Shown piece after piece: positions 17,249-26,204 of a DNA stretch of 64,000 nt. Within the stretch, counting starts at the first letter, position 1, and the number at the start of each line of letters is the position of its first letter. Below the pieces are notes generated by a model that was given only the letters and a program-made list of their open reading frames with translations, ran no database searches and was not told the DNA's origin. Origin of the DNA: Brucella pseudintermedia (GTDB lineage: Bacteria; Pseudomonadota; Alphaproteobacteria; Rhizobiales; Rhizobiaceae); NCBI RefSeq assembly GCF_008932435.1, contig NZ_WBWE01000014.1, forward strand, positions 62,001-126,000, given 5' to 3'. The position numbers and the translations under genes are program-made.

Positions 17249-17691
17249 CCATACGTCTGCGCGGCCATCATCTTCTTTGCATGCTGACTTATGTCGGCAA
17301 GGGCTACAGCCCGGCTTTCGTGGAAAACTACGATGCGATTGCCGGGCGGCTGAGCCGGGGAGAAGATATTCTTCTGGTCGATGGCCCGGATGACATCTGT
17401 GCGCCCCTGCTCTGCGGGGGCGCCGAGGGCAATTGCCATTGCTACGACGCTAGTGTCCGGATACGCGACCAGCTTGCAATGGAGGCGGTGGGCGAACTTT
17501 TCGGCCAGACGCTTTCCACGCAGAACGCTTTCGATCTTGACGCGGAGCGGCTTGCCGCATTGCGCCGTGCTTTTGCAAAAGGCACGTTGCGCAAAGCCTG
17601 CGAGGGTTGCGAGTGGTCCGACCTCTGCACGAAAATTGCCACGGATCAGTTTCACGGCGTTAAAATAACAAGGCCACCCAGCCCGGCATGA
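17245..17691 (+). CDS. DUF1284 cysteine-rich protein coupled to bioY
   Basis: 148 residues from a TTG that overlaps the bioY stop (TTGA), reading MTIRLRGHHLLCMLTYVGKG, which matches the family N terminus; earlier starts would run inside bioY. Cysteines cluster as CAPLLCGGAEGNCHC and ACEGCEWSDLC, a pattern fit for an Fe-S cluster or zinc. The function of DUF1284 is unknown. Four-base overlap with bioY and the BioR operator upstream place it in the biotin regulon, so a role in biotin use or in an Fe-S step near biotin synthesis is possible but not shown. Confidence 0.8.
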   Translation: MTIRLRGHHLLCMLTYVGKGYSPAFVENYDAIAGRLSRGEDILLVDGPDDICAPLLCGGAEGNCHCYDASVRIRDQLAMEAVGELFGQTLSTQNAFDLDAERLAALRRAFAKGTLRKACEGCEWSDLCTKIATDQFHGVKITRPPSPA

Positions 17692-17715
17692 GATGGGTAG
17701 CCTTTCCATAAAACC

Positions 17716-18462
17716 TTACTGCTGGTTCTTCCGCTTTCGCCGGGCCAGCATGTTGAGCGCCTCGACCAGCGCCGAAAAGCCCATGGCGGCGTAGATATAG
17801 CCCTTCGGCACATGGAAGCCGAAACCATCGGCTATCAGCGTCATGCCAATCATCAGCAGGAAGCCCAGCGCCAGCATGACAATGGTCGGGTTGGCCGCGA
17901 TGAAGCGCGACAGCGGATCGGCCGCAAGCAGCATGACGGTGACGGCCGCGACCACCGCAATGACCATGATGGCGATCTCGTCAGTCATGCCGACGGCGGT
18001 GATGATCGAATCGACCGAGAAAACCAGATCGAGAATGAGGATCTGCACGATGGCGGCGCCCATGGTGAGCTGCGCCACCTTGCCGCCGATATTTTCCTTG
18101 CCATCATGGGGATCGACCGTGTGGTGAATTTCCTTGGTCGCCTTCCAGACAAGAAACAGGCCACCGGCAATCAGGATGATGTCACGCCATGAGAAGCCGT
18201 GACCGAACGCCTCGAAAATCGGGTCCTTGAGCTGGACGATGATCGAGATGGTGAAAAGGAGCGCCAGGCGCAGAATAAGCGCCGCACCGATACCGATGCG
18301 CCGCGCACGGGCCTGCTGCGAAGCGGGAAGCTTGTTGGTGAGGATCGAGATAAAGATCAGATTGTCGATACCGAGGACGACTTCCATCGTCACCAGCGTG
18401 ACCAGCGCGGCCCAGCCCGCGGGGGTCGAAAGAAATCCCAGATACTCGGTAAGAAAATCCAT
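17716..18462 (-). CDS. TerC-family integral membrane protein
   Basis: 248 residues with about seven membrane helices and the TerC motifs [15 protein letters not shown] and [17 protein letters not shown], whose aspartates lie within helices. TerC-family proteins include manganese exporters that metallate secreted enzymes (for example Bacillus MeeF/MeeY) and tellurite-resistance proteins. It is preceded by an unusual leader hairpin next to its ribosome site (18475-18500). Converges with DUF1284. Metal specificity is inferred from family. Confidence 0.85.
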   Translation of the reverse strand: MDFLTEYLGFLSTPAGWAALVTLVTMEVVLGIDNLIFISILTNKLPASQQARARRIGIGAALILRLALLFTISIIVQLKDPIFEAFGHGFSWRDIILIAGGLFLVWKATKEIHHTVDPHDGKENIGGKVAQLTMGAAIVQILILDLVFSVDSIITAVGMTDEIAIMVIAVVAAVTVMLLAADPLSRFIAANPTIVMLALGFLLMIGMTLIADGFGFHVPKGYIYAAMGFSALVEALNMLARRKRKNQQ

Positions 18463-18474
18463 CAGGCGGCGTCC

Positions 18475-18500
18475 CCTTGCAAAAAAACTCGTTGCAAGGA
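18475..18500 (-). promoter_or_regulatory. Leader hairpin next to the terC ribosome site
   Basis: On the minus strand CCTTGCA and TGCAAGG pair around a loop with seven Ts. The 3' arm (GCAAGGGG) includes the likely Shine-Dalgarno of terC, so the hairpin could gate translation. It does not match the yybP-ykoY manganese riboswitch consensus. Confidence 0.4.
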
Positions 18501-18510
18501 GATAGGAACG

Positions 18511-18533
18511 CGAAAAGCCCGTTCAAAGGGCAG
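18511..18533 (-). terminator. Weak intrinsic terminator between ymdB and terC
   Basis: GCCC-TTTGAAC-GGGC followed by TTTT on the minus strand. It is short, so read-through from ymdB into terC is possible. Confidence 0.4.
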
Positions 18534-18599
18534 AAAGCCGCCAGATTAAAATAGACGCCCGCTAGCAGATAACATCATGCTTCGACTGAAAATAAGACG

Positions 18600-19424
18600 T
18601 TATCGCCAGAACGCCGGAACAGTTTCTTCCAGATGAGGACCGATGCGCAAGGGAGCGGCCTTTTCTGCAAGCCCGGTACGGTCCGAAATCTCGATGCCGA
18701 CGCCGCAGACGGTAGCAGGACCGTTCGCCGCCTCGAAACGGCCCTTCGGGACTTTGGACAGGAAACGGTTGAGCGGCTCTTCCTTGTCCATGCCGAGCGA
18801 TGAATCATAATCGCCGCACATGCCCGCATCCGACATATAGGCCGTGCCATTGCGCAATATCTGGCAATCGGCGGTCGGCACATGCGTATGCGTGCCGACA
18901 ACGGCGCTGGCGCGACCATCGACAAAGTGGCCGAAACACTGTTTTTCGCTCGTTGCTTCGGCATGAAAGTCGAAGAAGACAGCATCGGCCTGCTCCCCGA
19001 GCGGGCAGGCTTCCAGAATTTTCTCGGCAGCGATGAACGGATCGTCGAGATCAGGATGCATGAACACGCGGCCCATGATATTCGACACCAGAACGCGCGC
19101 GCCGTTTTTGGCGATATAAAGCCCCTCGCCTTTTCCGGCAGTCCCCTTCGGGAAATTTGCCGGACGCAAAAAGCGGTCCTCGCGTCTGGAGAAATCCAGC
19201 GCCTCGCGCTGGTCCCAGACGTGGTTACCGGTCGTCACCACATCGGCGCCGGCGCGAATGGTGTCGTGGAAAATCTCTTCGGTAATGCCGAATCCGCCCG
19301 CGGCGTTCTCACCGTTGACGATGACGAAATCCAGCTTCAGATCGGAAATCAGCCCTGGCAGTTTTTCATATACTGCGGTGCGGCCCGACCGGCCCACCAT
19401 ATCACCAAGAAAAAGCAATCTCAT
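18600..19424 (-). CDS. ymdB: YmdB-family metallophosphoesterase (TIGR00282)
   Basis: 274 residues with the metal ligands of calcineurin-like phosphoesterases: FLGDMVGRSGR (D8), VNGENAAGGFG, TTGNHVWDQ, FFDFHAEATSEK and VVGTHTHVPTAD. Bacillus YmdB hydrolyses 2',3'-cyclic nucleotides and affects biofilm and sporulation decisions. It lies nine bases downstream of the 5-formyl-THF cyclo-ligase gene and is likely co-transcribed. This pair is conserved in many alpha-proteobacteria. Cytosolic, no signal peptide. Confidence 0.9.
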   Translation of the reverse strand: MRLLFLGDMVGRSGRTAVYEKLPGLISDLKLDFVIVNGENAAGGFGITEEIFHDTIRAGADVVTTGNHVWDQREALDFSRREDRFLRPANFPKGTAGKGEGLYIAKNGARVLVSNIMGRVFMHPDLDDPFIAAEKILEACPLGEQADAVFFDFHAEATSEKQCFGHFVDGRASAVVGTHTHVPTADCQILRNGTAYMSDAGMCGDYDSSLGMDKEEPLNRFLSKVPKGRFEAANGPATVCGVGIEISDRTGLAEKAAPLRIGPHLEETVPAFWR

Positions 19425-19433
19425 GAAACCGCC

Positions 19434-20030
19434 TTATAAACCTGCGCCAAGCGAACGCAAGCCGCTTTCAGTCAAGATCTGGTTGAGCGCGATATCATGC
19501 GGCTCATCGGGCACATGCTCGACTTCCTGACAGTCGAAGGCCATGCCGATCAGAAGCGGCTGCAAGCCGCGCTCGGCAAAACGCGCCAGCGCGCGGTCGT
19601 AATGCCCGGCTCCATAGCCGAGCCGATGCCCGCGACTGTCGAAACCGGCAAGCGGCATCAGCATGATCGCCGGATCGACGAGCGGCGCATCGTCTCCCGG
19701 CCCCATCGTGCCGAAACCGGTCTGCACCAGCTCGGCATCCGGCAGATATTCACGAAAGGCAATCGTTTCCTTGTCCAGAACGATGGGGAGGCAGAGCCGT
19801 GCGCCCCTCGCGCGAAACGCCGACAAAAGCGGGCGCGGATCGATTTCGGACCGGATCGGCCAATAGCCCGCGATCAACGTACCCTCGGGAACATCAATTG
19901 CGGCTTCACCGTTTTTTGCCGCAGCCAGTGAAGCCTCGTAGTGATAACGTGGATCGAGCGCATCGCGAATCGCCAAAACCCTGCGCCTGAGTTCCTGCTT
20001 TTGAATGGGATCGCGTTCCGCCGCCGTCAT
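19434..20030 (-). CDS. ygfA: 5-formyltetrahydrofolate cyclo-ligase
   Basis: About 198 residues from MTAAERDPIQKQELRRRVLA, chosen because GGGAG stands nine bases upstream; the frame remains open to 20078. The family motif GYGAGHYDRAL is near the C-terminal third and the N-terminal KQELRRR is the ATP-binding start. The enzyme converts 5-formyl-THF to 5,10-methenyl-THF with ATP. In E. coli the gene (ygfA/fau) lies behind ssrS and zapA; here the same neighbourhood holds, with one extra gene (20091-21086) between the 6S RNA and ygfA. Confidence 0.93.
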   Translation of the reverse strand: MTAAERDPIQKQELRRRVLAIRDALDPRYHYEASLAAAKNGEAAIDVPEGTLIAGYWPIRSEIDPRPLLSAFRARGARLCLPIVLDKETIAFREYLPDAELVQTGFGTMGPGDDAPLVDPAIMLMPLAGFDSRGHRLGYGAGHYDRALARFAERGLQPLLIGMAFDCQEVEHVPDEPHDIALNQILTESGLRSLGAGL

Positions 20031-20090
20031 TCCAAGCCACTCCCTGCTGCCGTGTTCCGTCATGCAGTGGAACCGCAATACGACAATCCG

Positions 20091-21086
20091 TCAAGTGACT
20101 CCAACCGCCCCTTGAGCGATCTTCTCGGAGCGATCGCGAATGACCTTCAAGACAACGCCATGGAAGTCATTCAGGAACAGTTTGCCCCACAGGTCGCAAT
20201 AAAAATCGATCGGCGTTGCGATCCGGTACTGGGTCGTCAGCGTAAGGCGCGTATGGCCGTTCGCCAGCGGTTCAAGACTGTAATTGCCTTGCGCGAGCTT
20301 CAGATAGGTGCTGTCGACCTTGATATGCGCTTCCACCTCCGGCGGAATGGAACCGGTGCCGAAGCGGAAGTCCCAAGCCAGCAACCGATCTTCTTCCCAT
20401 CGCGTGACGATTTCCTGAAAATTGACGCCACGTGTCCACCGGAGCTGCCGCACAGCCCCGACGCCCTCCCCTTCCAGCCGCGCATCGACCGGCTGCGGCA
20501 CGCCCAATATGCCATGACTGAAGGTCCACGACAGTTCATCCGGGCGCACGTTGCGAATCTCGACCGTCTGCCGCCACACGACTTCCGGCGGGGCCGCGAT
20601 CTCGACGATTGTCGTGACGGAGCTGTCATGCGGAGCATAGGTCATCTGCAGTTCGGCAGGCAGCACAAGCAGCGGTAGTGCGATGACCAGCGTGGTCGAG
20701 CGCCGCGAGCGAAACTGCCGGATGCTCCATAAGGTCACCGCCGAACCGAGCGCCGAAAACACCATGAAAAACGGAGCGGCCATGGCCACGCAAATGCCGG
20801 CTTCATGGAAAAGGACCATGCTGGTGATGACGAGTCCAGCGATGATGGCCCACCCCATGCGGACATGCCGCCACAGGCTCTTTTGCGCGCGTGGATCGGA
20901 CAGGCAGGAAGCAAGGCTCGCCACCGCCATCGGCAGCAGCGCCAGCCCGGCAATGACCGGCATCGCGTCCATGTAATGGCGCGACCAGATCATGACGTAA
21001 AGCAGAAGCCCGTAGACGAATGCGACGGGTATCGCGACGGCCAGTCTTTCCGATGTTACGGGCGATGCTGTTTCGGGAGATTTCAT
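20091..21086 (-). CDS. Membrane protein with C-terminal SRPBCC-type domain
   Basis: About 331 residues from the first ATG (a TTG at 21098 adds four). Four hydrophobic segments occupy roughly residues 15-140. The C-terminal part (about 155-331) has a polyketide-cyclase/SRPBCC look: VEIAAPPEVVWRQTVEI opens it, and PLANGHTRLTLTTQYRI precedes the final helix. SRPBCC domains bind lipids or hydrophobic ligands. It lies between 6S RNA and ygfA, on the same strand, 60 bp from ygfA's chosen start. I do not recognise a specific function. Confidence 0.75.
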   Translation of the reverse strand: MKSPETASPVTSERLAVAIPVAFVYGLLLYVMIWSRHYMDAMPVIAGLALLPMAVASLASCLSDPRAQKSLWRHVRMGWAIIAGLVITSMVLFHEAGICVAMAAPFFMVFSALGSAVTLWSIRQFRSRRSTTLVIALPLLVLPAELQMTYAPHDSSVTTIVEIAAPPEVVWRQTVEIRNVRPDELSWTFSHGILGVPQPVDARLEGEGVGAVRQLRWTRGVNFQEIVTRWEEDRLLAWDFRFGTGSIPPEVEAHIKVDSTYLKLAQGNYSLEPLANGHTRLTLTTQYRIATPIDFYCDLWGKLFLNDFHGVVLKVIRDRSEKIAQGAVGVT

Positions 21087-21209
21087 CAAGAAGCGCAAAT
21101 GGTTGGAATCTGCGCCTGTTTACGAACAAATTGTCCGCCAGATCAAGCTCATAGAGGAGCTGCGGCAAATCGAGAGAAGAAAGCGGCGACCACGACGACC
21201 GATGGTAGT

Positions 21210-21345
21210 GATTGATCCCGGGAACCTACAAAGTAGGTGGGCGCCATATGCGAAAGCCCGCAAGCCTTCACAGGGACAGCTCCCTTAGAGATCAATAAGG
21301 CCCCGGGGATGCTGTTACACCTGTCGGGAAGCGCAGTTCGCCAGC
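21210..21345 (-). ncRNA. ssrS: 6S RNA (SsrS), RNA polymerase-binding RNA
   Basis: The minus-strand sequence between zapA and ygfA has 6S features: complementary ends (TTCCCGACAGGTG near 21318-21330 against CACCT...CGGGA near 21217-21241), a rod-like middle and a central GGGGCC...CTGTCCC region. A TATATT -10 element lies at about 21351-21357. Position matches the conserved zapA-ssrS-ygfA order. No coding frame fits. 6S RNA binds the housekeeping holoenzyme and mimics an open promoter. End points are estimates to within about 15 bases. Confidence 0.72.
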
Positions 21346-21455
21346 GACCAATATAGTATCTGCCGGACGGGAACGCCAGTGGCTTGCGCTGGCTTGACAG
21401 GAAATCTTTTCAGAAAAATCCGGACGGTGATCAGGGCAGGATCATGGTCCTGACC

Positions 21456-21821
21456 CTAGCTGTTTCGCGGCGCAATGCGCGATGCCACCTGCTCGATGCG
21501 GGACGCCACTTCCGTCAGCAAGCCGGTCAGCGCGGCATCGTTGCTGTCGGCGCGCCCCAAAGCCTCATCGCGTGAGCGGCGCAGCGTCTCGGCCTCGTTC
21601 TCCAGCCCCGTGATGCGCTTCTGCATCTCGGCCAGCTCATCCATCACCATGATGCCCGCCATGACGGTCAGGCGCAGATCGCCGATTTCGCCGAAGGACG
21701 ATTTCAGATGGGTCACATACTGGTCGAAACGGTCGGCAAGCCCGGACAGATGCTCCTCCTGCCCCTCGTCGCAGGCCATACGGTAAGCTTTGCCATCGAT
21801 GGTAACGGTAACGGTCGCCAT
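21456..21821 (-). CDS. zapA: ZapA-type FtsZ-ring stabilising protein
   Basis: 121 residues: an N-terminal beta-rich part (MATVTVTIDGKAYRMACDEGQ) and a long helix forming the coiled-coil tail (LAEMQKRITGLENEAETLRR). ZapA tetramers crosslink FtsZ filaments at mid-cell. It lies directly after a DUF4164 coiled-coil gene (nine bases apart), a pairing usual in Rhizobiales, and just upstream of the 6S RNA. Its Met is preceded by a ribosome-site-like AGGAGGCTACC. Confidence 0.92.
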   Translation of the reverse strand: MATVTVTIDGKAYRMACDEGQEEHLSGLADRFDQYVTHLKSSFGEIGDLRLTVMAGIMVMDELAEMQKRITGLENEAETLRRSRDEALGRADSNDAALTGLLTEVASRIEQVASRIAPRNS

Positions 21822-21830
21822 GGTAGCCTC

Positions 21831-22130
21831 CTATCGGTCCAGAACGGCGCGGATTGTCTCCATGGCGGTCACGAGACGACGCGAAACCTCGCGGTTGGCG
21901 GCTTCCAACCGCTCGGCGCGCGCTTCGGACTGATCGAGTTCCTGGGCAAGACGGCTGCGATCCGCATTCATGCGCTGCACCTCTTCCTCGGCTTCGGCGA
22001 AATCGCCTTCCTTGTCCAGCCGCAGGTCAACCGCCTGTTCAAGCGCGTTGAGTGCCTTTTCGAGCCGTTCCAAGACTTGCCTGAGGGTCGTATCGGGTGC
22101 CATCCATGTCCTTTCCAATGCCAATCGCAA
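21831..22130 (-). CDS. DUF4164 small coiled-coil protein
   Basis: 99 residues, almost entirely predicted coiled coil (LERLEKALNALEQAVDLRLD, AEEEVQRMNADRSRLAQELD). It matches the rhizobial DUF4164 family found next to zapA. By position and structure it may be the ZapB counterpart in this lineage, but that is inference. First gene of a two-gene operon with zapA. Confidence 0.8.
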   Translation of the reverse strand: MRLALERTWMAPDTTLRQVLERLEKALNALEQAVDLRLDKEGDFAEAEEEVQRMNADRSRLAQELDQSEARAERLEAANREVSRRLVTAMETIRAVLDR

Positions 22131-22496
22131 GCCCTATTCAGGGACATCGAATCGCGCCTGCGGGACGGGCATCTTTGAAAAGATTGTAATAATCGACTGC
22201 CCGATAAGCAACAAATGAGGGGCATATACGAGCGTTCATACACCGTTATCGGTGCAAAAACGGCTTTTCGGTGATTGCATATAAGCTGCCAGCGTTACTC
22301 AATCGATTAGTCGCGGACAGTTTATTACCCAAAACTCATCGGTTTATTGACTCCTTATGTGCAGGTGCTATGTGTCCCGATGCCTTCTGGAGCGTGATCC
22401 TAAAACGCATGAAGCCGTTTTCGATACGGATCGTGCTCAGGCAAAAGGCATCGCCGCAACCCCGTTAACCCCTCCCAAGGAAAGACGGCTGAGACC
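22131..22496. other. Divergent intergenic region DUF4164-zapA / tkt
   Basis: 366 bp without a convincing gene. It carries GANTC sites (GAATC near 22148, GACTC near 22348), an imperfect palindromic repeat (22390-22438), and CCTCCCAAGGAAAGA as the tkt ribosome-site area. Confidence 0.4.
22390..22438. repeat. Imperfect palindromic intergenic repeat
   Basis: GAGCGTGATCC (22390-22400) and GGATCGTGCTC (22428-22438) form outer arms, and AAAACG/CGTTTT forms inner arms. This matches the common GAGCGNGATC...GATCNNGCTC palindromes of Brucella and relatives. It lies about 60 bp before tkt and could form a leader hairpin. Confidence 0.6.
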
Positions 22497-24488
22497 ATGA
22501 CCAATTCCGACAAACAAAACCAGATGGCAAACGCAATCCGCTTCCTCTCCATGGACGCGGTCGAGAAAGCCAATTCGGGCCATCCCGGCCTGCCGATGGG
22601 CGCAGCCGATATAGCGACGACGCTTTACACCCGTTTCCTCTCGCACGACCCGCAGAACCCGCATTGGCCGGATCGCGACCGTTTCGTGCTTTCCGCAGGC
22701 CACGGCTCGATGCTGCTCTATTCGCTGCTCTATCTTTCGGGCTACGAAGACATCACCATCGACGAGATCAAGAACTTCCGTCAGCTCGGTTCGCGCACGG
22801 CAGGGCATCCCGAATATGGCCACGCCGCCGGTATCGAAACGACGACCGGCCCGCTCGGCCAGGGCATTGCCAATGCAGTCGGCATGGCGCTTTCCGAACG
22901 CATCCTCAATGCGCAGTTCGGTGACAGCCTCGTCAACCACTATACCTATGTGATCGCCGGTGACGGCTGCCTCATGGAAGGCATCAGCCAGGAAGCAATC
23001 GCGCTTGCCGGTCACCTGAAGCTGAACAAGCTGATCGTGTTCTGGGACGACAACAACATCTCGATCGACGGCCCGGTCACGCTTTCCGACAACACCGACC
23101 AGCCAGCCCGTTTCGCCGCTTCCGGCTGGAACACCATGGCTGTCGACGGTCATGACCAGGACGCCATTGCCAAGGCCATTGAACTCGCCAAGGTTTCCGA
23201 CAAGCCGACGCTCATCGCCTGCAAGACGACCATCGGCTTCGGCGCACCGAACAAGGCTGGCACCAACAAGGTGCATGGCTCGCCGCTCGGTGCGGAAGAA
23301 ATTGCCGCCACCCGCAAGGCCCTTGGCTGGAGTGCAGAACCGTTTGTCGTTCCGGCTGAAGTTCTGGACGCATGGCGTGTGGCTGGCCTCAATGCGGCCA
23401 AGAAGCGCCAGGAATGGGAAAAGCGCCTTGCTGCGGCCGACGCTGAGACCCGCGCTGAATTCGAGCGCCGGATGCGTGGCGACCTGCCTGCGAACTTCGA
23501 TGCAACCATCATCGAATACAAGAAGAAGCTTTCCGCCGACAAGCCGAAGGTCGCGACCCGCAAGTCTTCGGAAATGGCGCTGGAAGTCATCAATGGCGTT
23601 GTGCCGGAAACCATCGGCGGCTCTGCCGACCTCACCGGCTCCAACAACACCAAGACGAGCCAGACCAAGGCTGTGACGCCGGAAGATTACGGCCAGCGCT
23701 ACGTCCATTACGGCATCCGCGAACACGGCATGGCTGCCGCCATGAACGGCATGACGCTGCACGGCGGCCTCATCCCCTACGGCGGCACCTTCCTGACCTT
23801 CTCGGATTATTGCCGCCCGGCCATGCGTCTTTCGTCGCTGATGGGCATCCGCACCATCTATGTCATGACCCATGATTCCATTGGTCTTGGCGAAGACGGC
23901 CCGACCCACCAGCCGGTCGAGCATCTGGCTGCGCTGCGCGCTATTCCGAACCACAACGTGTTCCGTCCCGCCGACGCGGTCGAAACCGCCGAATGCTGGC
24001 AGATTGCCCTGCAATCGAAGAAGACCCCGTCGACGCTGGCGCTCACCCGCCAGAACCTGCCGACAGTCCGCACCGAGCATCGCGACGAAAACCTGTCGGC
24101 CTACGGCGCCTATGAGCTTGCTGCGGCAAGCAAGGACGCCAAGGTGACGATCTTCGCAACCGGCTCGGAAGTGGAAATCGCGCTCAAGGCCCGCGACCTT
24201 CTGGAAGGCAAGGGCATCGCGACCCGCGTCGTTTCCGTCCCCTGCTTCGAGCTTTTCGAACAGCAGAGCGACGCCTACAAGACGGCAACCATCGGCGACG
24301 CGCCGGTGAAGGTGGCCATCGAAGCAGCAATCTCGCTCGGTTGGGAACGCTTCATCGGCGAAAACGGCATCTTCATCGGCATGAAGGGCTTCGGCGCTTC
24401 GGGTGAGATCAACGATCTCTACAAGCATTTCGGCATCACGGCAGAACATGCCGCCGAAGCTGCGGAGAAGAAGCTCAACGCCGCATGA
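22497..24488 (+). CDS. tkt: Transketolase
   Basis: 663 residues, full length. Thiamine pyrophosphate-binding motif [13 protein letters not shown]...DDNNISIDG, catalytic-loop segments [15 protein letters not shown] and [14 protein letters not shown], and the pyrimidine-domain [16 protein letters not shown] are all present. Transketolase moves two-carbon units between sugar phosphates in the pentose phosphate pathway. It heads the cluster tkt-gap-pgk-fba, and has its own terminator, so the genes are probably separate or only partly co-transcribed. Confidence 0.97.
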   Translation: MTNSDKQNQMANAIRFLSMDAVEKANSGHPGLPMGAADIATTLYTRFLSHDPQNPHWPDRDRFVLSAGHGSMLLYSLLYLSGYEDITIDEIKNFRQLGSRTAGHPEYGHAAGIETTTGPLGQGIANAVGMALSERILNAQFGDSLVNHYTYVIAGDGCLMEGISQEAIALAGHLKLNKLIVFWDDNNISIDGPVTLSDNTDQPARFAASGWNTMAVDGHDQDAIAKAIELAKVSDKPTLIACKTTIGFGAPNKAGTNKVHGSPLGAEEIAATRKALGWSAEPFVVPAEVLDAWRVAGLNAAKKRQEWEKRLAAADAETRAEFERRMRGDLPANFDATIIEYKKKLSADKPKVATRKSSEMALEVINGVVPETIGGSADLTGSNNTKTSQTKAVTPEDYGQRYVHYGIREHGMAAAMNGMTLHGGLIPYGGTFLTFSDYCRPAMRLSSLMGIRTIYVMTHDSIGLGEDGPTHQPVEHLAALRAIPNHNVFRPADAVETAECWQIALQSKKTPSTLALTRQNLPTVRTEHRDENLSAYGAYELAAASKDAKVTIFATGSEVEIALKARDLLEGKGIATRVVSVPCFELFEQQSDAYKTATIGDAPVKVAIEAAISLGWERFIGENGIFIGMKGFGASGEINDLYKHFGITAEHAAEAAEKKLNAA

Positions 24489-24493
24489 TTTGG

Positions 24494-24530
24494 AAAACGC
24501 CGGCGTTGTCAAAACGTCGGCGTTTTATTT
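24494..24530 (+). terminator. Intrinsic terminator of tkt
   Basis: AACGCCGGCG and CGTCGGCGTT pair (one wobble), followed by TTATTTTG, starting six bases after the tkt stop. Confidence 0.8.
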
Positions 24531-24567
24531 TGACCCGCAATTATGCACATCGGGAGAATGAAAGAAA

Positions 24568-25575
24568 ATGGCAGTTCGCGTCGCAATCAACGGCTTTGGC
24601 CGCATCGGTCGTAACATCCTCCGCGCCATCGTCGAGTCGGGCCGCACCGATATCCAGGTCGTCGCCATCAACGATCTCGGCCCAGTCGAAACCAATGCGC
24701 ATCTCCTGCGCTATGACAGCGTTCATGGCCGTTTCCCCAAGGAAGTGAAGGTTGCAGGCGACACCATCGACGTCGGCTATGGCCCGATCAAGGTTCACGC
24801 CGTCCGCAACCCGGCTGAACTGCCGTGGAAGGAAGAAGGCGTCGATATCGCTCTGGAATGCACCGGCATCTTCACCTCGCGCGACAAGGCCGCCATGCAT
24901 CTAGAAGCAGGCGCCAAGCGCGTCATCGTTTCGGCTCCTGCCGATGGCGCCGACCTGACCGTCGTCTATGGCGTCAACCACGACAAGCTGACCAAGGATC
25001 ATCTGGTCATTTCCAACGCCTCGTGCACCACCAACTGCCTTGCGCCGGTGGCTCAGGTCCTCAACGATGCCATCGGCATCGAAAAGGGCTTCATGACCAC
25101 GATCCATTCCTATACGGGCGACCAGCCGACGCTGGACACCATGCATAAGGATCTCTACCGCGCCCGCGCAGCCGCTCTTTCCATGATCCCGACCTCGACG
25201 GGCGCAGCCAAGGCTGTCGGCCTCGTCCTGCCGGAGCTCAAGGGCAAGCTCGACGGCGTCGCCATCCGCGTGCCGACCCCTAACGTTTCGGTCGTGGACC
25301 TGACCTTCATCGCCAAGCGCGAAACGACTGTCGATGAAGTCAACAATGCGATCCGTGCCGCCGCCAATGGCCGCCTGAAGGGCATTCTCGGCTACACGGA
25401 CGAGCCGCTCGTCTCGCACGACTTCAATCATGACTCCCATTCCTCGGTCTTCCACACGGACCAGACCAAGGTCATGGAAGGCACCATGGTGCGCATCCTG
25501 TCGTGGTACGACAATGAGTGGGGCTTCTCCAGCCGCATGGGCGATACCGCTGTCGCCTTCGGCAAGCTGATCTAA
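24568..25575 (+). CDS. gap: Glyceraldehyde-3-phosphate dehydrogenase, type I
   Basis: 335 residues: Rossmann motif [14 protein letters not shown], catalytic Cys153 in [12 protein letters not shown], and C-terminal [15 protein letters not shown]. The enzyme oxidises glyceraldehyde-3-phosphate to 1,3-bisphosphoglycerate with NAD. The segment after the first domain ([17 protein letters not shown]) keeps the NAD-type Asp. It lies 80 bp after tkt and ten bases before a glycolipid-binding-domain gene. Ribosome site GGAGAATGAAAGAAA precedes the ATG. Confidence 0.97.
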   Translation: MAVRVAINGFGRIGRNILRAIVESGRTDIQVVAINDLGPVETNAHLLRYDSVHGRFPKEVKVAGDTIDVGYGPIKVHAVRNPAELPWKEEGVDIALECTGIFTSRDKAAMHLEAGAKRVIVSAPADGADLTVVYGVNHDKLTKDHLVISNASCTTNCLAPVAQVLNDAIGIEKGFMTTIHSYTGDQPTLDTMHKDLYRARAAALSMIPTSTGAAKAVGLVLPELKGKLDGVAIRVPTPNVSVVDLTFIAKRETTVDEVNNAIRAAANGRLKGILGYTDEPLVSHDFNHDSHSSVFHTDQTKVMEGTMVRILSWYDNEWGFSSRMGDTAVAFGKLI

Positions 25576-25585
25576 GCTTCCGATC

Positions 25586-26155
25586 ATGTTTCGCGCCCTT
25601 CTCCCCACCGTTGCGCGCTGGCGTCCGCTGGAAGGAGAAGGGCTCGAACATCTCAATCTCGGTCTCACGGGCCGCACGATCCATGCCGAAAGCGTGGTGA
25701 TTGGCGATCGCGGCAGCGCCCCTTACGGCGTGCGCTACAGCATCGACTGCAACAGCGCCTGGCATGTCCTCCATTTCCTGATCGAAACCACGTCCGGCCA
25801 CCGGCTGGAGCTTGTTTCCGACGGCGAGGGCCGCTGGAAAACGATGGCTGGCGATGCACTGCCCGAATTTGACGGCTGCATCGATATCGATCTGGCGGGA
25901 ACACCCTTCACCAACACGCTGCCGATCCGCCGCCTTGGCCTGACACCGGAAAGCGGCACCGTTCAGCTCGACATGCTTTACGTGCCGTTTGACAGTTTCC
26001 GCCCGTTGCGCGACCAGCAGCGCTATACTTGTATCGAGGAAGGACGGCGCTATCGTTACGAGGCAGCCGACCGCACCTTCACCGCCGAATTGCCTGTCGA
26101 CGAGGACGGGCTTGTTACCGACTATCCAACCCTTTTCCGGCGCCTGCCTGTCTGA
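25586..26155 (+). CDS. Putative glycolipid-binding domain protein (DUF1089 family)
   Basis: 189 residues, no signal peptide and no membrane span. The segments [42 protein letters not shown] and LDGC-like [23 protein letters not shown] match the PF06475-type putative glycolipid-binding family. It lies between gap and pgk, ten bases after gap and 49 bases before pgk, so it is probably co-transcribed with glycolytic genes. The real ligand is unknown; the family name comes from remote similarity. Confidence 0.82.
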   Translation: MFRALLPTVARWRPLEGEGLEHLNLGLTGRTIHAESVVIGDRGSAPYGVRYSIDCNSAWHVLHFLIETTSGHRLELVSDGEGRWKTMAGDALPEFDGCIDIDLAGTPFTNTLPIRRLGLTPESGTVQLDMLYVPFDSFRPLRDQQRYTCIEEGRRYRYEAADRTFTAELPVDEDGLVTDYPTLFRRLPV

Positions 26156-26204
26156 GCGATCCCTGCTCCACCGGCACCCGAAAGACAGTTATGGGAGAAA
26201 GACC

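Noticed and set aside
18463-18599. yybP-ykoY manganese riboswitch before terC
   Set aside because: The conserved loops of that riboswitch are not found; only a simple hairpin next to the ribosome site is seen.
21103-21288. 61-codon plus-strand frame
   Set aside because: It overlaps the 6S RNA in antisense and has no family resemblance.
22437-24512. 691-codon open frame antisense to tkt
   Set aside because: Full overlap with transketolase, whose motifs are complete; the antisense product is low-complexity and has no family match that I recognise.
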